Part shown: piece by piece, positions 32,504-45,200 of the stretch
Layout: the number at the start of each line of letters is the position of its first letter
Position numbering within the stretch: position 1 is the stretch's first letter
Assembly: GCA_040219555.1 (NCBI GenBank)
Contig: JAVJSF010000017.1
Span: forward strand, 1-64,000
Length of the DNA stretch: 64,000 nucleotides
Direction of reading: 5' to 3'
Origin: JAVJSF01 sp040219555
GTDB lineage: Bacteria; Actinomycetota; Thermoleophilia; Miltoncostaeales; Miltoncostaeaceae
The notes under the pieces: model-generated
Databases searched by the model: none
What the model was told of the DNA's origin: nothing
The model's input: the letters and a program-made list of their open reading frames with translations, nothing else
Position numbers and translations under genes: made by a program

Positions 32504-32686
32504 GCGTCATCAGTCCACCCCCGTGCCGCCCAGACCGGCCCGCTGGGGCGCCCGGAGCGGGGTCGCTACGCTGGGGACCTGTGCCCACCGGCGACCGTCC
32601 CGGTCGAGGGCGTAAACTCTCCGGCGCACGCGAGCGCGGAGACCGCTTTCAGGAACCGGCCCCTGCGCGCCGAAGCGTGTGCCTGG

Positions 32687-32707
32687 ATCGCCCGCGACCC
32701 CGCGGGC
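32687..32707 (+). promoter_or_regulatory. Hairpin in the leader of the 2-oxoglutarate dehydrogenase gene
   Basis: CGCCCGCG and CGCGGGCG form an 8-pair stem 30 bases before the GTG. A second stem-loop (CTCTCCGGCGC with GCGCGGAGA) lies upstream around 32617-32642, next to a TAAACT that could be a -10. An attenuator or translation-control element is possible, but no known riboswitch fits. Confidence 0.3.
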
Positions 32708-32737
32708 GACCGTCGACCACCACCACCGGGATAGCGC

Positions 32738-35700
32738 GTGTCTTCGACCTCCTCCTCCGTCACCCAGGTCCTCCTGCCCGAGCTCGGGGAGTCCGTCACC
32801 GAGGGGGTGGTCCTCGAGTGGCGCAAGTCCGAGGGCGACACCGTCGAGATGGGCGAGACCCTGCTCGAGGTGACCACCGACAAGGTGGATGTGGAGGTGC
32901 CGGCGCCGGCAGCGGGCACGATCACCCGCATCGTCGCCGGCGAAGGTGACGCCGTCGAGGTCGGCGCGCTGCTGGCGGAGATCGCGGCCGGCGACGGCGC
33001 CGCGCCCAGCCCCAACGGGGGCGCCCCGGCCGCCCAGGAGCCCGCTGCGGAGGCGCCCGGCGAGGAACCCGCCGGAGCGGAGGCGCCCGGCGCCGAGTCC
33101 GCCGGAGCGGATTCCCCCGGCGCGGGTGCGAGCGAGGGCGCGGCCGAGGGTCGCGTGGTGCCGATCGCCCTGCCGGACATGGAGTCGGTCACCGAGGGCG
33201 TCATCGTCGAATGGCGCGTCGAGGTGGGCCAGAGCGTGTCGGTGGACGACGTGCTGCTGGAGATCTCCACCGACAAGGTGGACCTGGAGGTGCCCGCCAC
33301 GGCTGCCGGCGTGCTGTCGGCCATCCATGTGCCGGCCGGCGAGACCTTCCAGGTGGGCCAGTCGATCGGCGAGATCACGGTGGGCGGCTCGGCGCCGAGC
33401 GGCTCGTCGGCGCCTGCCGCCGCCCCCGCCGGCGACGAAACGTCCGCCTCCGCCCCCGCCCCCGCCCCGGCCACGCCGAGCGCCACGCCGGCCGCCGACT
33501 CGGTCCGCTGGCCGCAGATCTCGCCCGTGGCGCGCCGCGCCGCCCTGGAGCGCGGCATCGACCCGGCGACCCTGACGGGCTCCGGCCCCGGGGGCATCAT
33601 CCGCAAGGACGACGTGAAGGAGCCGGCCCCCGCGGCCGCCGCGTCCTCCGGACCGGCGAAGGGCGCCTCTGCGGTGCCCGTGTCGTCCGCGGACGACCCC
33701 CAGCCCCTGCGCGGACCCGCCGCCGCGCTGGCGGGCTACATGGACGACAGCCTGGCCATCCCCACGGCCACCTCGTTCCGCACGCTCACCGTGACCGTGC
33801 TCGACGGCCAGCGGCGCAAGATCAACTCGGATCTCGCGGCGGCGGGGCGCAAGGAGAAGCTCTCGTTCACGCACCTGATCGCATGGGCGATCGTCCGGGC
33901 GGCGGCCGACGAGATGCCGGCCATGGGCACGGGCTACGCGGTGGTGGACGACAAGCCCCACAAGCTGGTGCGCGACGCCGTGCATCTGGGCCTGGCGGTG
34001 GACGTGGAGCGCAAGGACGGCTCGCGCTCGCTGATGGTGCCGGTGGTGAAGGGCGCCTCGGGGCTCGACTTCGAGGGCTTCCGCGCCGCCTTCGACGACC
34101 TGGTGAGCCGCACGCGCTTCGGCGGCATCAAGCCCGACGAGCTGCGCGGCGCATCCATCACGCTGACCAACCCGGGCGGCCTCGGGACGGTCTCCTCGGT
34201 GCCGCGGCTGATGCCCGGCCAGGGCACCATCGTGGCCACGGGCTCCATCGGGTACCCGCCCGGTCTGGCCGGCGCCGACCCGGCCGCCCTGGCGTCCCTC
34301 GGGGTGGAGAAGGTCATGACGATGTCCTCCACCTACGACCACCGCGTCGTCCAGGGCGCCGAGAGCGGCCAGTTCCTGGGCGAGATCGACCGCCGCCTGC
34401 GCGGTGAGGCCGACTTCTACGAGGAGGTCCGCGCGGCGCTGGGCCTGGAGCGCGATGCCAGCCTGCCGGTGGCCGAGCCGCCGGCCGCGCCCGCACCGAG
34501 CGTCGCCGCGCCGGCCGGCACCCAGGGCCTGGTGGACGAGGCGCTGCTGGACGCCGTCTCGGGCGCCATGTCGGTGGTCAAGGCCCACCGCAGCCACGGC
34601 CACCTGGCCGCCGACCTGGACCCGCTGGGCTCCACCCCGCCCGGAGACCCGGCCCTGCTCCCGGAGACGGTCAACCTCACGCCGGAGCTGATGGCGCGCA
34701 TCCCCAGCTCGATCCTGCGCGTGAAGGTGCCCGGCGAGAGCTTCGCCGCGGCCCTGCCGCACCTGCGCGAGGCCTACTGCGGGACGATCGCCTACGAGAT
34801 CGAGCACCTCTCCTCCCACCAGATGCGGGTGTGGCTGCGCGGCGCCATCGAGTCGGGCGAGCTGCGCATCCTCCCCTCCGACGAGGAGCGGCTGCACGCA
34901 CTGGAGCGCCTGGTGGAGGTCGACGCCTTCGAGCGCTTCCTGCGGCGCACCTACCTGGGCCAGAAGACCTTCTCGATCGAGGGTGTCGACACACTGGTGA
35001 CGATCGCCGACGAGGTCATGGAGGCCGCCGCCGCCGACGGGGCCTCGGAGGCGGTGATGGGCATGGCCCATCGCGGCCGGCTGGCCTTCATCACCCACGT
35101 CGTGGGCCGGCCCGCCGAGTCGATCCTGGCCGAGTTCGAGGGCCACATGGCCTTCGAGTCGGGCGATGAGGAGGTCCGCGAGACCGCCGGCGACGTCAAG
35201 TACCACCTCGGCGCCGACGGCGTCTTCCACTCGCGGGTGGGCCGCCCGCTGAAGGTGAACCTCGCCGCCAACCCGAGCCACCTCGAACAGGTCAACGCGG
35301 TGGCCGCCGGCAACACGCGCGCCCGTCAGACCATCCGCAGCACCGGTGAGGCCCAGCACGACCCGGCCGCGGTGGTGCCGATGGTGATCCACGGCGACGC
35401 CGCCTTCAGCGGCCAGGGCGTGGTGGCCGAGACGCTCAACATGCAGGCGCTGAGCGGCTACTCGGTGGGCGGCACGGTGCACATCATCGCCAACAACCAG
35501 ATCGGCTTCACGACCGATCCGTCGGACTCGCGCTCCACCACGCACACCAGCGACCTGGCCCGCGGGTACGACATCCCGGTGATCCACGTGAACGCCGACG
35601 ACGTCGACGCCTGCATCTACGCGGGCCGCCTGGCCGGCGCCTTCCGTGCCAAGTACCAGCGCGACGTGCTGATCAACCTGATCGGGTACCGCCGCCTGGG

Positions 35701-37146
35701 GCACAACGAGCTCGACGAGCCGGCCTACACCCAGCCCGTGATGAGCCGCACCATCAAGGCGCACCCGCCGGTGAGCAAGCTCTACGCCCAGAAGCTGGTG
35801 GAGGAGGGCGCCATCTCCGCCGAGAAGGTCGAGGAGATGATCGCCGCCGCCGAGGGCCGCATGCGCGCCGCCCACGAGGCGGTGACCAGCCACGGGGTAA
35901 CCGGCGAGGACGACGCCACTCCGGCCCGCAACGGCGACCGCACCACGCCGTCCACGGGCGTGCCGGCCGAGAAGCTGACCGAGCTCAACGAGGCGCTGCT
36001 CCAGGTGCCCGACGGCTTCACGATCCACCCCAAGCTCAAGCCCCAGCTGGCCCGCCGGCGCGAGGCCATGGGCGAGGAGGGCGGCATCGCGTGGGCGCAC
36101 GCCGAGGCCCTGGCCTTCGCGTCGCTCCTGACCGAGGGCACCCCCATCCGGCTCACCGGCCAGGACGTGGCCCGCGGCACTTTCTCCCAGCGCCATCTCG
36201 AGTTGCACGACGTGGGCGAGGGCGAGACCTGGACCCCGCGCACCGGCCGGGTGCACACCCCGATGGGTCACCTTCCGGGCGCCAAGGCGTCCTTCGAGCT
36301 GCACAACAGCCCGCTCTCGGAGGCCGCCGCGGTGGGCTTCGAGTACGGGTACAGCACCGAGGCCCCGGAGGCCCTGGTCATCTGGGAGGCCCAGTACGGC
36401 GACTTCGCCAACGGCGCCCAGATCATGATCGACCAGTTCATCGTCTCGGGCCGGGCCAAGTGGGGCGAGACGTCGCGCCTGACCCTCCTGTTGCCGCACG
36501 GCTACGAGGGCAACGGCCCCGAGCACTCCTCGGGCCGCATCGAGCGCTTCCTGCAGCTGGCGGCCGAGGACAACATCCGGGTGGCCAACTGCTCGACCGC
36601 GGCCAACTACTTCCACCTGCTGCGCGCCCAGGCGCATACCTCGCGCCTGCGCCCGCTGGTGGTGTTCACCCCCAAGAGCCTCCTGCGTGCCAAGTCGGCC
36701 AGCTCGCACCTGTCCGACCTGACCGAGGGCGAGTTCAGGCCGGTCATCCCCGATGCCGGCGTGTCCGACCCCTCCGCGGTCACCCGCCTGATCCTGTGCT
36801 CGGGCAAGGTGGCGCACGACCTCGACAACCACCTGGAGCGCGCCGAGCACCCCGAGCTGGCGATCGCCCGCCTCGAGCTGCTCTACCCGCTCCCCGAGGA
36901 CAGCCTGGATGCGCTGTTCTCGGACCACCCCAACCTGTCCCAGGTGCTGTGGGTGCAGGAGGAGCCGCAGAACATGGGGGCGTGGGACTTCATCGCCCCG
37001 CTGCTGCGCGCCCGCCTGCCCGAGGGCGTGACCCTGGGCTACGAGGGGCGCGGGCGCCGGGCAAGCACCAGCGAGGGTTACCCGCAGAGCCACCAGGCCG
37101 AGCAGGAGCGCCTGCTGGGCGCCGCCATCAACGGAGGAAAGAACGC

Positions 37147-37150
<4 letters not shown>
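32738..37150 (+). CDS. Self-contained E2-E1 2-oxoglutarate dehydrogenase with two lipoyl domains
   Basis: This 1470-residue protein joins, in order: lipoyl domain 1 (residues ~8-84, lipoyl Lys49 in TTDKVD), an Ala/Pro linker, lipoyl domain 2 (~139-216, Lys180 in STDKVD), a second linker, an E3-binding domain (~258-292, ISPVARRAALERGIDPATL), an E2 acyltransferase core (~325-575, catalytic His535 in DHRVVQG), and a complete ThDP-dependent E1 (~600-1470, GDAAF at 886 and NNQIGF at 919). The E2-E1 part is that of actinobacterial OdhA/Kgd. The lipoyl and E3-binding domains are not part of those enzymes. It converts 2-oxoglutarate to succinyl-CoA and is coupled to lpd by ATGA. Confidence 0.93.
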
Positions 37151-38520
<1,370 letters not shown>

Positions 38521-39314
38521 GCTCGGGCCGCTCGCGCTGCCGCCCGCCGAGGCGGTGGCGCGACCGGTGGGACTCCTGCGCGCGATGCCCCCCGAGGGAC
38601 CGCCCGTCCTGTCGTGGAGCACCGTCGGGGCGCCGGCGCTGGTGCTGGGGCGCTCCGCCGGCCGGCCGGAGGTGGACGAGGCCGCCGCGGCCGCCGACGG
38701 GGTGGCCGTGGTGCGACGCACCAGCGGCGGCGGGCCGGTGCTGTGGGACGAGCATCTGGTGGGTCTCGACGTGGTCCTGCCGCCCGGCCATCCGCTGGCG
38801 CCGGCCGACGTGGTGGAGGCTTATCGCTGGCTGGGGGAGGGCGTGGCCACCGCGCTGCGCGCGCTCGGACTGCCCGGCGTGGAGGTGGTGGGCATCGCGC
38901 GGGCGCGGGCGGCGGAGCCCGGAGGGGCGGCCGCGGCCTGCTACGGCGGGCTGTCCCCGTTCGAGGTGCTGGTGGAAGGGCGCAAGGTGCTGGGACTTTC
39001 CCAGGCTCGCCGGCGGCCCGGGACGCTGCTGCAGGCCGGCGTCGTGCTGACCCTGGACGCCGGGCGGACCGCCCGGCTGATGGGGCGCGACCGTGCCTTC
39101 GCCCGCGACCTGGCGGAGAGCGCCGCCGGCCTGCAGGAGTGGCTCCCCGGCCTGGGCACGGAGGATGTGGTCGCGGCCGTGGAGGCGGCCGTCGAACACG
39201 CCACCGGCCTGCGGCCCGAGGCGGACGAGCCGACGCCGGCCGAGCGCGAGGCCATCGCCGCGGCCCTGCCCGAGACCGACCCGCCCCGGGTGGCCACGGG
39301 AACATGAGGTGCAC

Positions 39315-39341
39315 GCCGGGAGCGTGAGCGCACGCCCCGGC
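39315..39341. terminator. Terminator hairpin between convergent operons
   Basis: GCCGGG-A-GCGTG pairs with CACGC-CCCGGC around an AGCG loop, giving 11 pairs with one bulged base. It starts 8 bases after the lipoate-ligase stop. Confidence 0.6.
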
Positions 39342-39351
39342 CGGCCCCGCC

Positions 39352-41058
39352 CTACCCCGCCGTCGGCGCCACCGGGTGCCCCACCGGGGGCGTGCGCCCG
39401 CGCACCTGCACCACCAGCACCGCCGGCCCGTCCTCGGCCCTGCGCCACAGGTCGCGGAGGGCGCCGGGCAGGTCGGCACGGCGCTCGACCCCGGCCACGT
39501 CGGCCCCGAAGGAGGCGCACAGGCCGGCCACGTCCACCCGCGGATCGGTGAGGGCCAGGCCCGGCCAGTCGCCCTCGGGACGCCCGGTCAGCCCCTCCAT
39601 GCCGGCGCGCAGGATCTCGTAGCCGCCGTTGTCGGCCACCACCAGCGCCAGGGGCTGGCGCCGGCGGGCGGCGGTCCAGAGGGCGTGGACCCCGAACAGC
39701 AGGCTGCCGTCGCCCTGGAGGGCCATCACGCGGCGGCCGGGCTGCGCGATGGCGGCCCCCACCGCCGCCGGCAGGCCCCAGCCGAGCGCGGACCCGCGGT
39801 GCGCCCGCCACGTGGCCGCGGTGCGCCGGGACATGACGGCCTTCAGGGCGCGCCCGGAGGTGAGCGCCTCGTCCACCACCAGATCCCGCGGCCCGACGGC
39901 GCCGGCGATCGCCAGCGCGAAGACCTCGGGGGAGATGGTCTGCCCGCGGGTCGCCGCCCCGGCCACCACGCGGGCCCGCGCCCGGCGCCGCGCGTCCGCG
40001 GCCTCGGCTTGCACCGCGGCGCCCCGCGCCCGCTCGCGCATGCCGGTGGGCCCGAGGCGCGCCACCACGCCCTCGAGGGCCATCCCCAGGTCGCCCACCA
40101 CCGCCACCTCGGGCGGGTGCACGCGCCCGACCTCGGCCGGATCGACCTCGATGTGGATCAGGCGCTGGTGCGCCGCCAGAGCGTCGCCGGGGCTGGTGCC
40201 GAACAGCCGGAAGACCGGCATCCCGACGGCCACCACCACGTCGTGGGATGCCAGCGCGCGCCCGATGTCGAGCGCGAAGGGGCCGAGGGCGCCGCGCCAC
40301 GGCGGCGCGTCGGTGGGGACCGGCACCGTGGCCGCCATCGGCTCGCCGAACACGGGAGCCCCGATGCGCTCTGCCAGGTCCAGCAGGGCCGCGCCGGCCC
40401 CCGAGTGGGCCACCTCGTCGCCGGCCAGCACCACCGGGTTGACCGCCCGCGCCAGGAGCAGCGCCGCGTCGTCCAGCGCAGCGCCGGCCGGGGCCGGCGG
40501 CCGGTGCGCCTCGACCCGCGTGAACGGCGCGGGCGCCGGCGCCACCTGGACGTCCAATGGCAGGCTCACCACCACCGGCCCCCGCGGAGGCTCCAGGGCA
40601 AGGCTCACCGCCCGGGCCAGGATTCCGGGCAGCTCGGCCGGGTCCGGGACTTCCCAGGCCCCCTTGGCCAGCGGAGCCGCCAGCGCCACCAGTTCCCCGC
40701 CGAGGAAGGGCGCCCCGGGCAGCATCGCCTGCACCTGCTGGCCCACGGTCACCAGCAGCGGCACGCGAGCGCGCGCGGCGTTCAGGATCCCCGAGAGCGA
40801 GTTCGCCAATCCGGGCTGGACGTGGACGTTCACCGCGCCCAGGCCCCCGCGGGCCTGGGCGTAGCCGTCGGCCATCCCCATCACCGTCGCCTCGTGCAGG
40901 CCGAGGACGTACTCGGGGGCGCCGGCCGCGCCGATGGCGTCGGTCAGCGGCAACTCGGTGGAGCCCGGGTTGCCGAACAGCACCGGCACGCCCTGCTCCA
41001 CGAGCGCGTCGCAGAGCCAGCGGGCCACATCGGGGGTCCGCCGGCCCGTCGCGGTCAC
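39352..41058 (-). CDS. ThDP-dependent enzyme (benzoylformate-decarboxylase/acetolactate-synthase type)
   Basis: The 568-residue protein has the three domains of the family: the N-terminal Pyr domain with the catalytic Glu region VLGLHEATVMGMADGYAQA, a central domain, and the C-terminal PP domain with the ThDP motif GDGSLLFGVHALWTAARRRQPLALVVADN. The LFGNPGSTELPL start resembles benzoylformate decarboxylase and related 2-oxoacid decarboxylases. The substrate is unknown. The GTG start overlaps the clpS stop, so the gene is coupled to clpS, an unexpected partner. Confidence 0.85.
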   Translation of the reverse strand: MTATGRRTPDVARWLCDALVEQGVPVLFGNPGSTELPLTDAIGAAGAPEYVLGLHEATVMGMADGYAQARGGLGAVNVHVQPGLANSLSGILNAARARVPLLVTVGQQVQAMLPGAPFLGGELVALAAPLAKGAWEVPDPAELPGILARAVSLALEPPRGPVVVSLPLDVQVAPAPAPFTRVEAHRPPAPAGAALDDAALLLARAVNPVVLAGDEVAHSGAGAALLDLAERIGAPVFGEPMAATVPVPTDAPPWRGALGPFALDIGRALASHDVVVAVGMPVFRLFGTSPGDALAAHQRLIHIEVDPAEVGRVHPPEVAVVGDLGMALEGVVARLGPTGMRERARGAAVQAEAADARRRARARVVAGAATRGQTISPEVFALAIAGAVGPRDLVVDEALTSGRALKAVMSRRTAATWRAHRGSALGWGLPAAVGAAIAQPGRRVMALQGDGSLLFGVHALWTAARRRQPLALVVADNGGYEILRAGMEGLTGRPEGDWPGLALTDPRVDVAGLCASFGADVAGVERRADLPGALRDLWRRAEDGPAVLVVQVRGRTPPVGHPVAPTAG

Positions 41059-41348
41059 TGCAGGGGCGCCATCGTGAGCCCCGCGTCGCGCAGTTGCTCC
41101 CAGTAGAGCTCGGCCTGCTCGCGGTCGCCGCGCCACACCGTGGCCCGCCCGTTGGCGTGGATCTGGCCGGCCAGTCCCATGCCCTTCTCGTAGTCGACGC
41201 CGGGCAGGTAGCGCGAGAGCGCCGTGGCGACGCCCTGGAAGGTGTTGTGGTCGTCGTTGAGGACCACGATGCTCACGGGGTCGCCGGAGCCGGAGCCGGC
41301 TCCCGGCTCGCGCACGCGCGGCTGCCTGACGGGTGTCTCGGTGCTCAC
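41055..41348 (-). CDS. clpS: ATP-dependent Clp protease adaptor ClpS
   Basis: The 97-residue adaptor delivers N-degron substrates to ClpA or ClpC. It has a flexible basic N-terminal tail (residues 1-22), the LNDDHNTF motif that contacts the Clp N-domain and forms part of the N-degron pocket, and the conserved QIHANGRATVWRGDREQAE helix. The GTG start lies just beyond the CHAP gene region. It overlaps the ThDP enzyme by four bases. Confidence 0.9.
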   Translation of the reverse strand: MSTETPVRQPRVREPGAGSGSGDPVSIVVLNDDHNTFQGVATALSRYLPGVDYEKGMGLAGQIHANGRATVWRGDREQAELYWEQLRDAGLTMAPLQ

Positions 41349-41409
41349 ACCCTCAGGATACCCACGCCTCGCGCCGGGACCACCGGTGCGGCCGAAGGAT
41401 CCCCCCGGA

Positions 41410-42111
41410 TCAGCCCAGGCGCACCAGGCCCGCGTACTCCCCCGGGCCGTAGCTGCGGGCCGAGACGGCGTCGGAGGAGTTGCCCTCCACGGTCTGGATG
41501 CTGCCGTCGCCGGCCACGCCGGTGACGATGCCGATGTGGTCGTACACGCCGTCGCCGGCGCGGTCGAACAGCACCAGGTCGCCCACGGCGGCGGCGCCCG
41601 AGCCGGACGGGATCCAGCGCCCCTCGCCCTCGGCCCAGGTCTTGACCGAGGGCACCCAGCCCTCGCCCTGGCCGCCCGGACCGATGGGGACGCCGGCCTC
41701 GGCCGCCACCCACGAGACGAAGTACGAGCACCACGGGCCCACGCCGGAGCCGGCCGTGGCCGTGCGGTACTCGGCGATGCGCGGCGCGTCGTTGGAGCCG
41801 GGGGGCGACTCGGCCACCCCCAGCTCGGCGCTGGCGAGCGCGGCCATGCGCTGACCCACCGGCCCGCCGGCGGTCAGCCCCATGAGCGGGTTCGGGCCGG
41901 TCGCCGGCGACAGGCCGCTGAAGGCGCTGTAGCTGTCGGTGGTCGGGCCCATCCCCGATGCCGCCATGGTGGCGTCCAGCCGCCCCTCGAAGCCTGTGGC
42001 CACCGGGCGTGCCGCCGCCTGCGGCGCGGCCTGGCCCATGATGTGACGGATGCGTCCGACGGCCTCGAGGTAGCCGGGGCCGGCGGGGTCGATGGCGATG
42101 GGGGTCGGCAG
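41410..42111 (-). CDS. CHAP-domain protein with apparent CTG start
   Basis: The C-terminal ~135 residues form a CHAP amidase/endopeptidase domain with the catalytic Cys in GPWCSYFVSW, His in YDHIGIV, and an acidic/Asn residue in VEGNSSD. The N-terminal ~80 residues have an amphipathic helix (YLEAVGRIRHIM) and a FEGRLDATM segment, similar to N-termini of actinobacterial cell-wall hydrolases near flagellar or surface genes. The annotated ATG at 42039 has no site, but a CTG at 42111 has AAGGAGG seven bases upstream and restores that helix. This gives 233 residues. No classical signal peptide is seen. Confidence 0.78.
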   Translation of the reverse strand: MPTPIAIDPAGPGYLEAVGRIRHIMGQAAPQAAARPVATGFEGRLDATMAASGMGPTTDSYSAFSGLSPATGPNPLMGLTAGGPVGQRMAALASAELGVAESPPGSNDAPRIAEYRTATAGSGVGPWCSYFVSWVAAEAGVPIGPGGQGEGWVPSVKTWAEGEGRWIPSGSGAAAVGDLVLFDRAGDGVYDHIGIVTGVAGDGSIQTVEGNSSDAVSARSYGPGEYAGLVRLG

Positions 42112-42214
42112 GGGATGCCCTCCTTCGGGGGGACCGCTGCGAGGGCCATCGGCGAGGGGGCCGGGCCGCTTGAGCGGCGCGGCCCGCGGGCGGCACCGGC
42201 GGTACTCTCACCCG

Positions 42215-45200
42215 ATGGCGACCGTGCCCACCACCTCCCCCGGCGCCGATGCCCTGGCCCCCTTCCACCCACTGGTGCGGCGCTGGTTCGAGGGCGCCTT
42301 CGCCTCGCCCACACCCGCCCAGTCGGCCGGCTGGCCGGCCATCGCGCGCGGCGAGCACACGCTGATCTTCGCCCCGACCGGCTCGGGCAAGACGCTGGCG
42401 GCGTTCCTGTGGGGGCTCAACACGATCATCGCCGACCGCCTGGCCGGGCGGCCCACCGGGCGCCTGCTCTACATCTCGCCGCTGAAGGCCCTGAACTACG
42501 ACGTGGAGCGCAACCTCGACTCCCCCCTGGCCGGCATCGGCGCCGTGGCCGAGCGCCAGGGCCTGGTGGCGCCCGCGGTGTCGGTGGCCGTGCGCACCGG
42601 CGACACGCCGCCCCGCGAGCGCCAGCGGATGCTGCGCACCCCGCCCGACATCCTCATCACCACTCCCGAGAGCCTCTACCTGCTGCTCACCTCCCGCGGC
42701 CGGGAGATCCTCGCCGACGTGAGCACGGTGATCGTGGACGAGATCCACGCCGTGGCCAACGGCAAGCGCGGAGCCCACCTGGCCCTGAGCATGGAGCGCC
42801 TGGAGCGGGTGGTCGACTCCGGCGGCGGGCGGCTGCAGCGCATCGGCCTGTCGGCCACCCAGCGCCCCCTGAGCGAGATCGCGCGCTTCCTGGGCGGGCA
42901 CGGTCCCGACGGCCGGCCGCGGCCGGTGACCATCGCCGACGCCGGCCAGAGCCCCGACCTCGACCTGCGCGTGGTGGTCCCGGTGGAGGACATGCGCGTG
43001 CTGCCCGACGCCGAGACCGCCGGCGCCGAGGTGGCCGGCACCGAGAACCGCCGGAGGTCCATCTGGCCGGCCATGTACCCGGAGCTGATCGAGCTGATCC
43101 GGGCCCACCGCTCCACCCTGATGTTCGTCAACAACCGCCGCCTTGCCGAGCGCCTGGCCCTGCGCCTGAACGAGGAGGCCGAGGAGGAGATCGCCCTCGC
43201 CCACCACGGCAGCCTGGCGCGCGAGCGGCGCACCATGATCGAGGAGCGCCTGAAGGCCGGCGACCTGCCCGCCCTGGTGGCCACCTCCAGCCTCGAGCTC
43301 GGCATCGACATGGGCGCCATCGACCTGGTGATCCAGGTGGAGAGCCCGCGGAGCGTGGCGCGCGGACTGCAGCGGGTGGGCCGCGCCGGCCACCAGCGGG
43401 ACACGACCTCGCGCGGGCGCATCTTCCCCACCCACCGCGGCGACCTGGCCGAATGCGCCGCCGTGGTGGCCGGCATGAGGGCCGGCGCCATCGAGGAGAC
43501 GCGCATGCCCCTGCGCCCCCTCGACGTGCTGGCCCAGCAGGTGGTGGCCATCGCCGCCGAGAGCACCTGGGCCGTGGACGACCTGCACGCGCTGGTGCGC
43601 GGCGCCGCCCCGTTCTCCGACCTGTCGCGCGACCAGCTGGACGGGGTGCTGGACATGCTGGCCGGCCGCTACCCGGGCGATGAGCTGGCCGACCTGCGCC
43701 CGCGGGTGGTGTGGGACCGGGTGGAGGGCACGGTGCGCGGCCGGGACGGGGTGCAGCGCGTGGCGGTGCAGAACGCCGGCACCATCCCCGACCAGGGCCT
43801 CTATGCGGTGGTGCTGCCGGACGGCGCGCGGGTGGGCGAGCTGGACGAGGAGATGGTGTTCGAGGCCCGCAGCGGCCAGACCTTCACCCTGGGCGCCTCC
43901 ACCTGGCGCATCGAGGAGATCACACGCGACCGCGTGGTGGTGACGCCGGCGCCGGGGGTGCCGGGCGGCCTGCCGTTCTGGCGCGGCGACGGCCTGGGAC
44001 GGCCGGTGGAGCTGGGGAGCGCCGTGGGGCGCCTGCAGCGCGAGCTGCTGGCGAGCCCGCACGCGGCGGCGCTGGCGCGCCTGGGCACCGAGAGCGCCTT
44101 CGATGCGCGCGCCGCCGAGAACCTGCTGGTCTACCTGCGCGAGCAGGAGCAGGCCACGGGCACGGTGCCGAGTGACCGGGCGCTGGTGGTGGAGCGTTTC
44201 CGCGACGAGATCGGCGACTGGCGCCTGTGCGTGCTGTCGCCCTTCGGCGCCCGCGTGCACGCTCCGTGGGCCATGGCGGTCACCGCGCGCATCCGGGAGC
44301 GCTCGGGCCAGGAGTGCCACGCCATGTGGAGCGACGACGGCATCGCGCTCCACTTCCCCGACTCGGACGAGCCGCCCTCGGCCGACCTGGTGCTCGTCGA
44401 GCCCGACGAGCTCGAGGAACTGGTGGTGGGCGAGCTGGGCAACACGGCGATGTTCGGCACCTCCTTCCGCCAGAACGCCGCCCGCGCCCTGCTGATCACC
44501 CGGCGCCGGCCCGGCCGGCGCACCCCCCTGTGGCAGCAGCGCCTGAAGGCCCAGTCGCTGATGCAGGTGGCGCGGCGCTACGGCAGCTTCCCGATAGTGC
44601 TGGAGACCTACCGCGAATGCATGAACGACCGCTTCGACATGGCCGGTCTGCGGGAGATCCTGGGGCGTGTACGCAGCCGCGAGCTGGCCGTGGTGGAGGT
44701 GGAGACCCACACCGCCTCGCCCTTCGCGGGCTCCCTGCTGTTCTCGTACGTGTCGTCGTTCATGTACGACGACGACACGCCCGTGGGCGAGCGGCGGGCC
44801 CACGCGCTGGCTCTCAACCGGGACCTCCTGCGCGAGCTGCTGGGCCACGACGAGCTGCGCGAGCTCATCGACGCCGAGGCCCTGGAGGACCTGGAGGCCG
44901 ACCTGCAGGGGCTGTCCGAGCGGGCGCGGGCCCGCGGGGCCGACGGGCTGCACGACCTCCTGCGGCGCATCGGCGACCTGGCGCCCGGGGAGATCGCGCC
45001 GCGGCTGGAGCGGGGCGACGAGGCCGGGGTACTGGTGGAGACCCTGGTGCGCGAGCGGCGGGCGTGTGCCATGCGCGTCGGCGGCGGCGAGCGGATCGTG
45101 GCCGCCGAGGACGCCGGTCGCTACCGGGACGCGCTCGGCGCGATGCCGCCCGGGGGCCTGCCCGCAGCCTTCCTGGCCCCCGTGCCGGACGCGCTGGCCT

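Noticed and set aside
32617..32672. Pieces resembling a glycine riboswitch (AAACTCTCCGG, GCGCCGAAG) in the leader of the 2-oxoglutarate dehydrogenase gene
   Set aside because: The order is wrong, the GCAA segment is missing and the helices cannot form the expected aptamer. The hairpins are listed as unassigned instead.
32510..37093. Uninterrupted 1527-codon antisense frame opposite the E2-E1 gene, and similar long antisense frames such as 41345-46759 opposite lhr and 7918-9876 opposite acs
   Set aside because: They read Arg/Gly/His/Val-rich without domains and mirror the third-position GC bias of the true genes. They are shadows of high-GC coding sequence.
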